Shown: positions 9,773 to 18,896, counted from the stretch's first letter. The stretch: DNA of 38,221 nucleotides from Marichromatium bheemlicum (GCF_012276755.1 NZ_JAAXKX010000027.1:1-38221), one strand, 5' to 3'. Notes: generated by a model from the letters alone, not told the origin. Numbers and translations: made by a program.

Positions 9773-9918
9773 GGGGCGTGGCGGTTTCGGCTCGACCGGG
9801 CTGATGGTATCTTTCCGATAGGTACGCAGTCGCCGTCCATTGGCGGGCGGCTGCTCGGACGCAAAGGCGGAGATCGGTGAGGTCGCGGGCCGACCGGGCC
9901 GACGAGGCGGTGCAGACG

Positions 9919-10749
9919 ATGAATGCAAAACCCAAGGTCGGGGCGGTGCAGATGGCGACCGGTCCCAACGTGAGCGCGAACCTGTTCGAGGCCGAGCGAC
10001 TGATCAAGGAGGCGGCCGAGGGCGGTGCCCAGCTGGTGGTGTTGCCGGAGAACTTCGCCTTCATGGGCAAGCGCGACCAGGATCAACTCACCCTCCGCGA
10101 GGAGGACGGCGAGGGACCGCTGCAGTCCTTCCTCGCGCGGGTGGCACGGCAGTATGCGGTGTGGGTGGTCGGTGGCACTATCCCGATGGTGGCCAAGGAC
10201 TCGTCGAAGGTGCGCGCCGCCTGCATGGTCTACGACGACCAGGGCGAGCGGGTAGCGCGCTACGACAAGATCCACTTGTTCGATGTCAGTCTGCCCGAGG
10301 TCTCGGAACGCTATCACGAATCGGCCACCATCGAGGCTGGCGACGAGGTGGTGGTGATCGACAGCCCGCTGGGGCGCCTCGGGGTAGCGGTGTGCTACGA
10401 CCTGCGCTTCCCGGAGATGTTCCGGCAGATGCTCGATCGTGGGGTGGAGATCCTGGTGGTGCCCTCGGCCTTTACCGCGATCACCGGCAAGGCGCATTGG
10501 GAGACCCTGGTGCGCGCGCGCGCCATCGAGAACCTGGTCTATGTGGTCGCCGCCGCCCAGGGTGGTTTCCATATCAACGGACGCGAGACCCATGGTCATA
10601 CCATGATCGTCGACCCCTGGGGATCGGTGCTGGCGCAGGTGCCGCGCGGCGCTGGCAGTATCTGCTGCCCGGTCGACGAGGAGTTCCTCGAGTCGGTGCG
10701 CCGCAACTTCCCGACCATCGAGCACCGCCGTTTGAAATGTCACGGCTGA
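9919..10749 (+). CDS. Nitrilase-family amidase, probable deaminated-glutathione amidase (Nit1/YbeM-like)
   Basis: This is a carbon-nitrogen hydrolase. Nit1-type members repair deaminated glutathione by cleaving its alpha-ketoglutaramate moiety. The Glu-Lys-Cys triad is visible: E44 in VVLPENFAF, K117 in RYDKIHLFD and C159 in VCYDLRFPEMFR. The product is 276 aa from the ATG at MNAKPKVGAVQM, normal for the family. A GTG at 9877 would add 14 arginine-rich residues and is less likely. The gene lies between yhdP and tldD, where many gammaproteobacteria carry this same nitrilase homologue. Exact substrate is inferred; omega-amidase (Nit2) activity is the main alternative. Confidence 0.9.
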   Translation: MNAKPKVGAVQMATGPNVSANLFEAERLIKEAAEGGAQLVVLPENFAFMGKRDQDQLTLREEDGEGPLQSFLARVARQYAVWVVGGTIPMVAKDSSKVRAACMVYDDQGERVARYDKIHLFDVSLPEVSERYHESATIEAGDEVVVIDSPLGRLGVAVCYDLRFPEMFRQMLDRGVEILVVPSAFTAITGKAHWETLVRARAIENLVYVVAAAQGGFHINGRETHGHTMIVDPWGSVLAQVPRGAGSICCPVDEEFLESVRRNFPTIEHRRLKCHG

Positions 10750-10774
10750 AGCCGCAGCTAGTCACCGAGACGAC

Positions 10775-10793
10775 GCCCCGTCGTCGACGGGGC
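10775..10793. terminator. GC-rich hairpin after the nitrilase gene
   Basis: GCCCCGTC (10775-10782) pairs with GACGGGGC (10786-10793) around GTC, 26 bases after the stop codon. No T-tract is present. The remaining ~190 bases up to tldD show no gene. Confidence 0.4.
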
Positions 10794-10979
10794 CGGCCCG
10801 GGGGTGCGAGTCCCCTGGGTCGAACCGATCCCTGACCGTATCGAGGGGACGGTCGGTCCGCCGCGGCGCGCTGAAGATGCGCCGGTGACGCCGGCGTCCC
10901 ATGCCCGTTTCGGGTCTGCCAGTTCACCCCTCGGTCGGTCGCGGCCGGGGAGACGCTCCCCAGGAGTCCTCAACATCCG

Positions 10980-12422
10980 ATGAACGATTCACTAGCGCTC
11001 GCGCGCGACAGTATTCTTGCGCCGGTCGGTCTCGGCGACGGCGATCTCGACCGTCTGCTCGGGCTGTTGACCGGTCATGCCGTCGACGCCGCCGATATCT
11101 ATTTCCAGTCCAGCCGGTTGCAGTCCTGGGTGCTCGAGGACGGCATCATCAAGGACGGCAACTTCAACATCGAGCAGGGTGCCGGGCTGCGGGTGATCTG
11201 TGGCGAGAAGACCGGATTCGCCTACTCCGACGAATTGCAGTTCCCGGCCTTGGCACAGGCGGCCGAGGCGGCGCGGGCCATCGCCCGTGGCGGCCAGAGT
11301 CGCAGTGTCGCCATCGGCGCCGGGGCGCCGATGCACCGGCTCTACCCGTCGATCAACCCCATCGACAGTCTCGAAAACGCCGACAAGATCGCCTTGCTGC
11401 GTCAGGTCGACGCCGAGGCACGCGCCGCCGATCCACGGGTGCGCGAGGTGATCGCCAGTCTGGTAGCGGTGCATGACGTGGTGTTGGTGCTCGCCGATGA
11501 CGGCTCGCTGGCCGCCGACGTGCGCCCGCTGGTGCGGATGAACGTGAGCGTGATCGCCGAGGCCGACGGGCGGCGCGAGCAAGGCTCGAGCGGCGGTGGC
11601 GCGCGCACCGATCTCGGCTTCTTCCTCGCCGAGGAGCGCGCGCTCGGCTTCGCCCGTGAGGCGGTGCGTCTCGCGCTCACCAGCCTCGAGGCCGAGGAGG
11701 CGCCGGCCGGTACCATGCCGGTGGTGCTCGGTCCCGGCTGGCCCGGGGTGTTGCTGCACGAGGCCGTCGGTCACGGGCTCGAGGGCGATTTCAACCGCAA
11801 GGGTACCTCGGCCTTCGCTGGGCGGCTCGGCGAGCGGGTGGCCGCCCCTGGTGTGACCGTGGTCGACAACGGCACCCTGCCGGGGCGGCGTGGCTCGTTG
11901 GCGATCGACGACGAGGGGACCGCCACCCAGGAGACGGTGTTGATCGAGGATGGCGTCCTGCGTGGTTACATGCAGGACAAGCTCAATGCCCGGCTGATGG
12001 GGGTGGCGCCCACCGGTAACGGTCGGCGCGAGTCCTATGCCCATCTGCCGATGCCGCGGATGACCAATACCTATATGCGGGCCGGTGCGCATGATCCAGC
12101 CGAGATCATCGCCTCGGTCGACAAGGGACTCTATGCCGCCAACTTCGGCGGTGGTCAGGTCGACATCACCTCGGGCAAGTTCGTATTCAGTGCCAGCGAG
12201 GCCTATCTGATCGAGAACGGGCGTCTCGGTCGACCGGTCAAGGGGGCAACCCTGATCGGCAACGGTCCCGAGGTGATGACCCGGGTGAGCATGATCGGCA
12301 ACGACCTCAAGCTCGACGAGGGGGTCGGGACCTGTGGCAAGGACGGGCAGAGCGTGCCGGTCGGGGTCGGGCAGCCGACCCTGCGCATCGATGCGCTCAC
12401 CGTCGGCGGCACCAGCGCCTGA
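10980..12422 (+). CDS. tldD: Metalloprotease TldD
   Basis: TldD is the catalytic zinc subunit of the TldD/TldE heterodimer. It degrades unfolded peptides and, in some bacteria, removes leader peptides from microcin B17-type products or cleaves the CcdA antitoxin. The HExxxH zinc motif is at residues 260-265 ([11 protein letters not shown]). Downstream, [19 protein letters not shown] and [17 protein letters not shown] are family blocks. The length of 480 aa equals the E. coli protein. The ATG follows AGGAG at a rather long 13-base distance. Partner pmbA (tldE) follows after a 68-base gap, so co-expression is expected. No RiPP precursor or toxin-antitoxin pair is visible nearby, consistent with a housekeeping role. 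Confidence 0.95.
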   Translation: MNDSLALARDSILAPVGLGDGDLDRLLGLLTGHAVDAADIYFQSSRLQSWVLEDGIIKDGNFNIEQGAGLRVICGEKTGFAYSDELQFPALAQAAEAARAIARGGQSRSVAIGAGAPMHRLYPSINPIDSLENADKIALLRQVDAEARAADPRVREVIASLVAVHDVVLVLADDGSLAADVRPLVRMNVSVIAEADGRREQGSSGGGARTDLGFFLAEERALGFAREAVRLALTSLEAEEAPAGTMPVVLGPGWPGVLLHEAVGHGLEGDFNRKGTSAFAGRLGERVAAPGVTVVDNGTLPGRRGSLAIDDEGTATQETVLIEDGVLRGYMQDKLNARLMGVAPTGNGRRESYAHLPMPRMTNTYMRAGAHDPAEIIASVDKGLYAANFGGGQVDITSGKFVFSASEAYLIENGRLGRPVKGATLIGNGPEVMTRVSMIGNDLKLDEGVGTCGKDGQSVPVGVGQPTLRIDALTVGGTSA

Positions 12423-12426
12423 ACCC

Positions 12427-12456
12427 GTCGCGATCGGGGCGGGAGCCCCGCGCGAC
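12427..12456. other. Hairpin in the tldD-pmbA gap
   Basis: GTCGCG-AT-CGGGGC (12427-12440) pairs with GCCCCGCGCGAC (12445-12456), with a two-base bulge and loop GGGA. It fills much of the 68-base gap and could tune tldD versus pmbA levels. No T-tract follows. Confidence 0.45.
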
Positions 12457-12490
12457 CCGTGTCGAATTCAATCCAGTCGAAGGAAACCGC

Positions 12491-13840
12491 ATGTCCATCA
12501 GTGCCACAGAGGATACCGCCGAGCGCCTGGCGCGGCTGCAGGAGAGCGTCGAGGAGTTGCTCAGCGAGGCCGAGCGCCAGGGGGCGAGCGCGGCCGAGGC
12601 CTCGGTCGGCAGCAGCACCGGGCTCGAGGTCGCGGTGCGGCTGGGGGAGGTCGAGACCGTTGAGCACATCCGTGACAATGGGCTCGGCGTCACCGTCTAT
12701 TTCGGTCAGCGTCGCGGGTCGGCCAGTACCACCGACCTGTCGCCGGCCGCGGTGCGTGATACCGTGCGCGCCGCTTGCGCCATCGCCGAGTACACCCAGG
12801 AGGACACCTGCGCCCATCTCGCCGCACCCGAGCTGATGGCGCGCGAGCTACCGGATCTCGATCTCTGCCACCCCTGGCCGGTCGGTGTCGATGCCGCCGT
12901 CGCGCTCGCTGTCGAGTGCGAGGAGGCCGCGCGCGGCCATGATCCGCGGATCGTCAACTCCGAGGGGGCGAGTCTCTCGACCCACTTCGGGTTGCGGGTC
13001 TATGGCAACAGCAACGGCTTCATCGGTGGCTATCCGACCACCCGCCACGGCATCAACTGCTCGGTGATCGCCCAGGAGGGTGAGTCGATGCAGCGCGACT
13101 ACTGGTGGAGTTCAGCGCGTGCCCCCGAGGATCTCGATGCCGCTGCCGGTATCGGTGCGCGTGCCGCCGCGCGTGCCGTGGCGCGGCTCAACGGTCGTCG
13201 GTTGGGGACGCGCAAGGTGCCGGTGCTGTTCCGTGCCGAGGTCGCCACCGGGCTGCTGCGTGCCTTGGTCGGCGCGATCAGCGGTGGCAGTCTCTATCGG
13301 CGCGCGAGCTTCCTGCTCGATACGCTTGGTGAGCCTATCTTCCCCGAGTTCGTGCGTATCCACGAGCAGCCGCGCCTGCTGCGCGGGTTGGCTAGCGCCC
13401 CCTTCGATGGCGACGGCGTGGCCACCCGGGCCAAGGATCTGGTGCGCGAGGGCGTGTTGCAGACTTATGTGCTCGATACCTATGCCGGTTGCCGGCTGGG
13501 GATGCCGACCACCGGCAACGCCGGCGGGGTGCGTAACCTCGGCATCGATTCGGGACCGCTCGATCGCGCTGCGCTGTTGCGCGAGATGGGCACCGGGCTG
13601 ATGGTCACCGAGCTGATGGGGCACGGGGTTAACCTGGTCACTGGCGATTATTCGCGTGGTGCCGCCGGGTTCTGGGTCGAGAACGGCGAGATCCAGTATC
13701 CAGTCGAGGAGGTCACCATCGCTGGCAACCTGCGTGAGATGTTCGCCAATCTGGTGGCCGTCGGTGACGATTGCGACTTCCCCGGCAGCACTCGCACCGG
13801 TTCTTGGCTGATCGAGCAGATGACAGTCGCCGGTGAGTGA
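12491..13840 (+). CDS. pmbA: Metalloprotease subunit PmbA/TldE
   Basis: PmbA (TldE) is the non-catalytic partner of TldD. It shares the fold but lacks the HExxxH zinc site, and none is present here. Together they form the peptide-degrading heterodimer. The 449-aa length matches the family. Recognisable blocks include VRLGEVETVEHIRDNGLGV near the N-terminus, GNSNGFIGGYPTTRHGINC in the middle and GVNLVTGDYSRGAAGFWVENG near the C-terminus. The ATG has a good AAGGA Shine-Dalgarno sequence 6 bases upstream. The E. coli neighbour yjgA is not adjacent here. After the stop codon there are about 288 bases without a convincing gene. Confidence 0.95.
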   Translation: MSISATEDTAERLARLQESVEELLSEAERQGASAAEASVGSSTGLEVAVRLGEVETVEHIRDNGLGVTVYFGQRRGSASTTDLSPAAVRDTVRAACAIAEYTQEDTCAHLAAPELMARELPDLDLCHPWPVGVDAAVALAVECEEAARGHDPRIVNSEGASLSTHFGLRVYGNSNGFIGGYPTTRHGINCSVIAQEGESMQRDYWWSSARAPEDLDAAAGIGARAAARAVARLNGRRLGTRKVPVLFRAEVATGLLRALVGAISGGSLYRRASFLLDTLGEPIFPEFVRIHEQPRLLRGLASAPFDGDGVATRAKDLVREGVLQTYVLDTYAGCRLGMPTTGNAGGVRNLGIDSGPLDRAALLREMGTGLMVTELMGHGVNLVTGDYSRGAAGFWVENGEIQYPVEEVTIAGNLREMFANLVAVGDDCDFPGSTRTGSWLIEQMTVAGE

Positions 13841-14128
13841 GCCTGTCCGGCGTTGGCGTCGGCGCTGTCTCTTGTGTCTGGGTGCGCATCCTTGAACGGC
13901 CGTGCTCGGGCGCTCTGTTCTGGCTCGACAAGTTCGCCGATCCGGCGCCGGTAGCGGGCGCGGCTCGATGCGGTGCGGCGCGGCTGAATCGCCGTTCGTC
14001 GCGCCGACGTTGCAACCGGCGCCACCGAGCGGGAAATCTGCCTGGTGTGCGGTTTCGGTTCGTCGGTGACCCGTAAGGCCCGACGAGGCCAGGGATGAGA
14101 CGGTGCGGAGTGATGCGGGGTCAGACTG
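13841..14128. other. Non-coding gap between pmbA and the oxidase trio
   Basis: A small frame (13837-14076) starts with GTG overlapping the pmbA stop, but its product is Arg/Ala/Cys-rich and looks like an out-of-frame reading of GC-rich DNA. The region should contain the promoter for the oxidase/DUF1365/CFA operon, but no clear -35/-10 pair was found. Confidence 0.4.
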
Positions 14129-15463
14129 ATGTCAGTGCAAACCATCGGAGTGATCGGCGGCGGGATCGGTGGACTGGGCGCCGCCTGGATGCTCGACCAG
14201 CGTTATCAGGTGACCCTGCTCGAGCGCAATGCCTATGTCGGTGGTCATACCCATACCCTGGAGGTCGATGGGGTCGCCGGGCGCTTCCCGGTCGACACCG
14301 GGTTCATGGTGTTCAACCGTCGCAACTACCCATTGTTGTGCGCCATGTTCGGCTATCTCGGGGTCGAGTCCTATCCCACCAGCATGTCCTTCGCCGCCAG
14401 TCTCGATGATGGCGCGATCGAGTACGCTGGCTCGGATCTCAATACCCTGTTCGGCCAGCGTGCCAATCTGCTTCGGCCGGGATTCTGGCGGATGCTCGGT
14501 GAGATCCTGCGCTTTAATACCGCCGCTAAGGCCTTCATCAACTCCAATCCCGGCACCACCTTGACCTTGGGGGATTTTCTCGAGCGCGGGCGTTATTCCC
14601 GGCGTTTCGCTGCCGATTATCTGTTGCCGATGGCCGCCGCGATCTGGTCCTGCCCGACCGCCGACATGCTCGACTTCCCCTTCCTGCCCTTTGCGCGCTT
14701 CTTCGCCAACCATGGTCTGCTCGATCTGGTCGATCGACCCGAGTGGGAGACGGTGCGCGACGGTAGTCGCGCCTATGTGGCGCGTATCCTCGCGCGGATG
14801 CGCGGCGAGGTCCGTACCTCGACCCCGGTGCGCCGAGTGCGTCGGGTCGAAGGCGGGGTCGAGGTCGAGACCGCCGATGGTGAGCGGTGCGTCTTCGATG
14901 CGCTGGTGTTCGGCTGTCACGCCGATCAGGCGTTGTCGCTGATCGAGTCGCCAAGCGCGCGTGAGCGCGAGTTGCTCGGCAGCTTCCGCTATCAGGCCAA
15001 CAAGGTCTATCTGCATACCGACCGGACACTGATGCCGCGGCGTCGTCGGGTGTGGTCGTCGTGGAATTATCTACGCCATCAAGGGGATCCGGCCAGCCTG
15101 CCGGTGACCATCACCTACTGGATGAACAGCCTGCAGGCGTTGCCGCCCGAGCGCGATCTCTTCGTCAGTCTCAACCCGCATCGTCCGCCTGGCCAGCAGC
15201 ATGTGATCGCCGAACTCGACTACGATCACCCGCTGTTCGACGCGCGTGCGTTGGAGGCGCAACAGCGTATCGGCGAGATCCAGGGCCGCGATCGGCTGTG
15301 GTTCAGCGGTGCCTATCTCGGCTATGGCTTCCATGAGGATGGGGTGCGTGCGGCGCTGGACGTGGCCGCCGCACTCGGCGCGCGCCCGGCCTGGGCCCCG
15401 GCGGCCACGACCCATCCCGGGGCCAGTGCCTTTGCCAGCGAACTGCCCCCGGTCGCGTCATGA
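14129..15463 (+). CDS. FAD-dependent amine-oxidase-like protein of the DUF1365/CFA module
   Basis: This is a flavoprotein of the NAD(P)/FAD-dependent oxidoreductase (amine oxidase-like) family. The N-terminal dinucleotide-binding motif GxGxxG is at residues 10-15 (VIGGGIGGLGAAWML). The next FAD contact segment, LLERNAYVGGHTHTLEVDG, follows. Length is 444 aa. The gene overlaps the next one by ATGA, so translation is coupled. The same order (flavoprotein, DUF1365, CFA-like methyltransferase) occurs in many proteobacteria, often near an ECF sigma factor/ChrR pair that answers singlet oxygen. In Rhodobacter a related set makes modified (methylated, furan-type) fatty acids. A fatty-acyl desaturase or oxidase role is therefore inferred, not shown. 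No sigma factor or ChrR is adjacent here. Confidence 0.85.
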   Translation: MSVQTIGVIGGGIGGLGAAWMLDQRYQVTLLERNAYVGGHTHTLEVDGVAGRFPVDTGFMVFNRRNYPLLCAMFGYLGVESYPTSMSFAASLDDGAIEYAGSDLNTLFGQRANLLRPGFWRMLGEILRFNTAAKAFINSNPGTTLTLGDFLERGRYSRRFAADYLLPMAAAIWSCPTADMLDFPFLPFARFFANHGLLDLVDRPEWETVRDGSRAYVARILARMRGEVRTSTPVRRVRRVEGGVEVETADGERCVFDALVFGCHADQALSLIESPSARERELLGSFRYQANKVYLHTDRTLMPRRRRVWSSWNYLRHQGDPASLPVTITYWMNSLQALPPERDLFVSLNPHRPPGQQHVIAELDYDHPLFDARALEAQQRIGEIQGRDRLWFSGAYLGYGFHEDGVRAALDVAAALGARPAWAPAATTHPGASAFASELPPVAS

Positions 15464-16227
15464 CCCGGGCAGCGGCGGGGCTGCTGTTCGGTGAGGTGAT
15501 GCACCGCCGGCTGTTTCCGGTGCGCTATCGCTTTGCCTACCGGGTGTTCAGCCTGTTGCTCGACCTCGATCGGATCGATGAGCTGGCCGCCGGTTCGCGC
15601 TGGTTCTCGCACAATCGCTTCAACCTCTTTGCCTTCCACGATCGCGATCACGGTCCCCGCGACGGCTCCCCGCTCAAGCCCTGGGTGTTGGCGCGGTTAC
15701 GCCAACAGGGGCTCGAGGTGGCGGTGGCGCGCGTCGAGCTGCAGTGTTTCCCCCGGGTGCTCGGCTACGGCTTCAACCCGCTGAGCATCTGGACCTGCTT
15801 CGACCGGGAGGGACGCCCGTTGGCGGCGCTCTGCGAGGTCCACAACACCTTTGGCGAGAGCCACAGCTATCTGCTCCACGAGGGCGGTGCACCACTACGC
15901 TGGCCGATTCGGGCGCGTCATACCAAGGATTTCCATGTCTCGCCCTTTATCGGCATGATGGCGAGTTATCAGTTCAGGTTCGCACGCGACGGCGAGCATC
16001 ACAGCATCGTCATCCGTGAGTTCGAGGACGACAGGCTGATGCTGGCGGCCGTTCACAGCGCCCGGCTGCTGCCCTGTACCGATGCCAACCTGGTGCGCGC
16101 CGCGCTGCGCTATCCGTTGATGACCCTGAAGGTGATCCTGATGATCCATTGGCAGGCGCTGAAGATCTGGCTCCGCGGCGGACGTTATCACGCCAAGCCC
16201 GAGCCGCCTGGAGACGAGGTGTCCTGA
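15460..16227 (+). CDS. DUF1365 family protein
   Basis: This is a 255-aa conserved protein of the DUF1365 family, whose biochemical function is not firmly known. Family blocks are visible: GEVMHRRLFPVRYRFAYRVF at the start, then RFNLFAFHDRDHGPRDG, VLGYGFNPLSIWTCFD, and the HTKDFHVSPFIGM region. Its start overlaps the upstream flavoprotein stop (ATGA), and its own stop overlaps the next ATG (TGATG). This tight coupling argues for a stoichiometric or sequential role with its neighbours. By context it acts in membrane lipid modification; no catalytic motif is recognised. Confidence 0.85.
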   Translation: MTRAAAGLLFGEVMHRRLFPVRYRFAYRVFSLLLDLDRIDELAAGSRWFSHNRFNLFAFHDRDHGPRDGSPLKPWVLARLRQQGLEVAVARVELQCFPRVLGYGFNPLSIWTCFDREGRPLAALCEVHNTFGESHSYLLHEGGAPLRWPIRARHTKDFHVSPFIGMMASYQFRFARDGEHHSIVIREFEDDRLMLAAVHSARLLPCTDANLVRAALRYPLMTLKVILMIHWQALKIWLRGGRYHAKPEPPGDEVS

Positions 16228-17456
16228 TGTCCGTCGATGAGCCGCTGCCCGATCCGCAGTCAGCCGATGCCAGGGGGGCCTGGCGTCTGTTCGAGCGCTT
16301 CTTCCGGGATCTGCTGTTCGGGCAGGTGATGGTGCGGTTGGGCACCGGCGAGGCGCGTCTCTATCGTGGTCGCTTCAGCGGTGGCGCCGGGGTGATCGAG
16401 ATCCACCATCCCTGGCGTTTTGCCTCCTGGGTGGTGAGCCGCGGCGAGATCGGCTTCGCCGAGTCCTATATCGCCGGGCACTGGACCTCGCCCGACCTCC
16501 CGGTGCTGCTCGGGGTGCTCTACGATAACCTCGAACACCTCGGCGGTGGCCCCCAAGGGATGCGCTGGGGGCGCTGGCTCAATCGTCTCACCCACCTGCG
16601 ACGGCGCAACCATCGTCGTAACAGCCGCCGTAACATCGCCCGTCACTACGATCTCGGCAACGACTTCTACCGGCTCTGGCTCGATCCCGGGATGACCTAT
16701 TCCTCGGCGCTGTTCGCCCCCGAGCGTAGTGACGAGTCGTTGGAGCAGGCCCAGGCGCGCAAGTACGCGCGTCTGCTCGATGCCCTCGACGCCCGCCCTG
16801 GCGAGCACCTGCTCGAGATCGGCAGTGGTTGGGGCGGGCTGGCTGAGGCGGCGGCCCGGCGCGGGCTACGGGTGACGAGCATCACCCTATCGCGAGCCCA
16901 GCTCGATTACGCCCAGACCCGGTTGGCGGCGGCGGGGTTGGCAGATCTGGTCGAATTCCGGCTTGCCGACTATCGCGAGGTCCGTGGGTGCTTCGATCAT
17001 GCCATCTCTATCGAGATGATGGAGGCCGTCGGCGAGGCCTATTGGTCGACCTATTATTCTGTGCTGCGCCGGCTGGTGCGCCCCGGCGGGCGGATCGCGC
17101 TGCAGGTGATCACCATCCACGAGGACGACTTCCCGGTCTATCGCCGTACCCCCGACTTCGTGCAGCTCTACATCTTCCCCGGTGGCATGCTGCCCTCGCC
17201 ACGCCGCATGACCGAGGAGGCGGCTCGTGCCGGGCTGCGTATCCGCAAGAGTCGCTGGTGCGGCGATGACTATGCCGAGACCCTGCGGCGCTGGCGGGCG
17301 CGATTCCTCGCCGCTGATGCGGCGGTGGCCGCGCTCGGCTACGACGCCGCCTTCCGGCGCATGTGGGACTATTATCTCGCCTATTGCGAGGCCGGGTTCC
17401 GGGTCGGTTGTGTCGATCTGGTGCAGACCCTGCTCGAGGTGCCGCGTCGGGCCTGA
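16227..17456 (+). CDS. Cyclopropane-fatty-acyl-phospholipid synthase-like methyltransferase
   Basis: This SAM-dependent enzyme would act on unsaturated chains of membrane phospholipids. The SAM motif LLEIGSGWGGLAEAAARRG starts at about residue 194, and HYDLGNDFYRLWLDPGMTYS is a CFA-family block. The ATG overlaps the DUF1365 stop (TGATG), giving 409 aa. Comparison with E. coli Cfa from memory shows the residues matching E239 and Y317 kept (E266, Y349). The residue matching C139 is Ser160 and that matching H266 is Gln293. The E. coli residues bind bicarbonate, so this enzyme may methylate without forming a cyclopropane ring, as proposed for UfaM-like enzymes. Classical Cfa activity remains the alternative. 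A 23-base GC hairpin lies beyond the stop codon. Confidence 0.88.
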   Translation: MSVDEPLPDPQSADARGAWRLFERFFRDLLFGQVMVRLGTGEARLYRGRFSGGAGVIEIHHPWRFASWVVSRGEIGFAESYIAGHWTSPDLPVLLGVLYDNLEHLGGGPQGMRWGRWLNRLTHLRRRNHRRNSRRNIARHYDLGNDFYRLWLDPGMTYSSALFAPERSDESLEQAQARKYARLLDALDARPGEHLLEIGSGWGGLAEAAARRGLRVTSITLSRAQLDYAQTRLAAAGLADLVEFRLADYREVRGCFDHAISIEMMEAVGEAYWSTYYSVLRRLVRPGGRIALQVITIHEDDFPVYRRTPDFVQLYIFPGGMLPSPRRMTEEAARAGLRIRKSRWCGDDYAETLRRWRARFLAADAAVAALGYDAAFRRMWDYYLAYCEAGFRVGCVDLVQTLLEVPRRA

Positions 17457-17500
17457 GTCGGCCGCGCCGATCTGCGTTAAAGTAGCCGCAATCATCAGTC

Positions 17501-17523
17501 GCGGGTCCCACCCTTGGACCCGC
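17501..17523. terminator. GC hairpin between the CFA-like gene and serB
   Basis: GCGGGTCC (17501-17508) pairs with GGACCCGC (17516-17523) over a 7-base loop. It lies 45 bases after the CFA-like stop codon and about 115 bases before serB. It lacks a T-tract but is the only stem separating the trio from serB. Confidence 0.45.
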
Positions 17524-17638
17524 GCCGCCGTGTCAGGGATGTCCGGCGGGTGCGGTGTGGCCGCGGCCGAGCGCCCAGGAGGGCAGATCCGCATCACCCC
17601 GAATTCCGAACCCTCGCGATCGAACACACAGACCCTTC

Positions 17639-18868
17639 ATGAGCCAAATCGTACTGATCAACGTGGCCGGTGAGGACCGTCCCGGCATCATCGCCGCACT
17701 CACCGAGACCCTGGCCCGCTATCACATCCCGGTACTCGACATCGGTCAGTCGACCATCCACGACGCCCTGGCGCTAGGGATGCTTGTCGAGCTGCCGGCG
17801 GCCGATCGCGACAGCGGCGTCTTCCGCGACCTGCTGTTCACCGCCCATGGCATGGGACTCGATATCCGCTTCACCCCGATCGACGGCGACAACTATGAGC
17901 GTTGGGTGCGCGAGCAGGGCCAGCCGCGTCATATCCTCACCCTGCTCGGGCGCGAGATCGGCGCCGAGCACATCGCCCGGGTCTCGGCGTTGATCGCCGA
18001 GCGCGGACTCAACGTCGATCGCATCAACCGGCTCAGTGGGCGGATCTCGCGGCGTACCGTGCCGGCGCCGCCGGCATTGGCCTCGGTGGAGTTCTCGGTG
18101 CGCGGCGCGGTCGACGACCTCACCGCGCTGCACGGTGCGCTGCTCGGGCTCAGCCAGGTGATGGACGTCGATGTCGCGGTGCAGGAGGACAACGTCTTTC
18201 GCCGTACCCGCCGGCTGGTCTGCTTCGACATGGACTCGACCCTGATCCAGACCGAGGTGATCGACGAGCTGGCCGCCGCCGCCGGGGTCGGCGCCGAGGT
18301 GGCGGCGATCACCGAGGCGGCGATGCGCGGTGAACTCGACTTCCAGCAGAGCTTCCGCCGTCGCATGGCGTTGCTCGAGGGGCTCGACGAGTCGGTGTTG
18401 GTGGGGATCGCCGAGCGGTTGCCGATCACCGAGGGCGCCGATCGCCTGATCGCCGCACTCAAACGACTCGGCTACAAGATCGCCATCCTCTCTGGTGGCT
18501 TCACCTATTTCGCCGAGCATCTGCAGCGCCGCTTCGGCATCGACTACGTCTATGCCAACCAGCTCGAGTTCCGTGACGGTAAGCTCACCGGGCAGGTTGC
18601 CGGCGAGATCGTCGACGGTGCGCGCAAGGCCGAGCTGTTGCGCGAACTGGCCACGCGCGAGGGCATCCGTCTCGAGCAGGTGATCGCCGTCGGTGATGGG
18701 GCCAACGACCTGCCGATGCTCTCGATCGCCGGGCTCGGCATCGCCTTCCACGCCAAGCCGATCGTCACCCGGCAGGCGCGTCACTCCCTCGCCACCGTCG
18801 GGCTCGACGGCATCCTCTATCTGCTGGGGATGCGTGATCGCGACCTCGCCGCGCTCGAACGTATCTGA
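17639..18868 (+). CDS. serB: Phosphoserine phosphatase
   Basis: SerB dephosphorylates L-phosphoserine, the last step of serine synthesis. Two ACT-like regulatory regions come first (about 1-80 and 95-175), beginning MSQIVLINVAGEDRPGIIAAL. The HAD phosphatase domain follows. Its nucleophile motif is D197-x-D199-x-T201 in VCFDMDSTLIQTEVIDELA, motif II is the serine in LSGGFTYFAEHL, and motif IV is GDGANDLPML. Length is 409 aa, typical of the ACT-containing type. No clear Shine-Dalgarno precedes the ATG. An upstream in-frame ATG at 17555 adds 28 atypical residues and is not used. The gene is convergent with the double-thioredoxin gene and shares a hairpin with it. Confidence 0.95.
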   Translation: MSQIVLINVAGEDRPGIIAALTETLARYHIPVLDIGQSTIHDALALGMLVELPAADRDSGVFRDLLFTAHGMGLDIRFTPIDGDNYERWVREQGQPRHILTLLGREIGAEHIARVSALIAERGLNVDRINRLSGRISRRTVPAPPALASVEFSVRGAVDDLTALHGALLGLSQVMDVDVAVQEDNVFRRTRRLVCFDMDSTLIQTEVIDELAAAAGVGAEVAAITEAAMRGELDFQQSFRRRMALLEGLDESVLVGIAERLPITEGADRLIAALKRLGYKIAILSGGFTYFAEHLQRRFGIDYVYANQLEFRDGKLTGQVAGEIVDGARKAELLRELATREGIRLEQVIAVGDGANDLPMLSIAGLGIAFHAKPIVTRQARHSLATVGLDGILYLLGMRDRDLAALERI

Positions 18869-18876
18869 TCCAGCTC

Positions 18877-18896
18877 GCGCCGGGGTGCCCCGGCGC
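18877..18896. terminator. Shared hairpin between convergent serB and thioredoxin-like gene
   Basis: GCGCCGGGG and CCCCGGCGC (18877-18896) form a compact stem that almost fills the 28-base gap between the two stop codons. It abuts the minus-strand stop codon directly. No T-tract is present on either strand. Confidence 0.55.

Noticed and set aside
10795-10840. tRNA-like piece (GGGTGCGAGTCCCC) after the nitrilase gene
   Set aside because: No cloverleaf, acceptor stem or anticodon arm can be built around it.
13837-14076. 79-codon frame starting with GTG at the pmbA stop
   Set aside because: Arg/Ala/Cys-rich composition, no ribosome-binding site of its own, no recognisable family.
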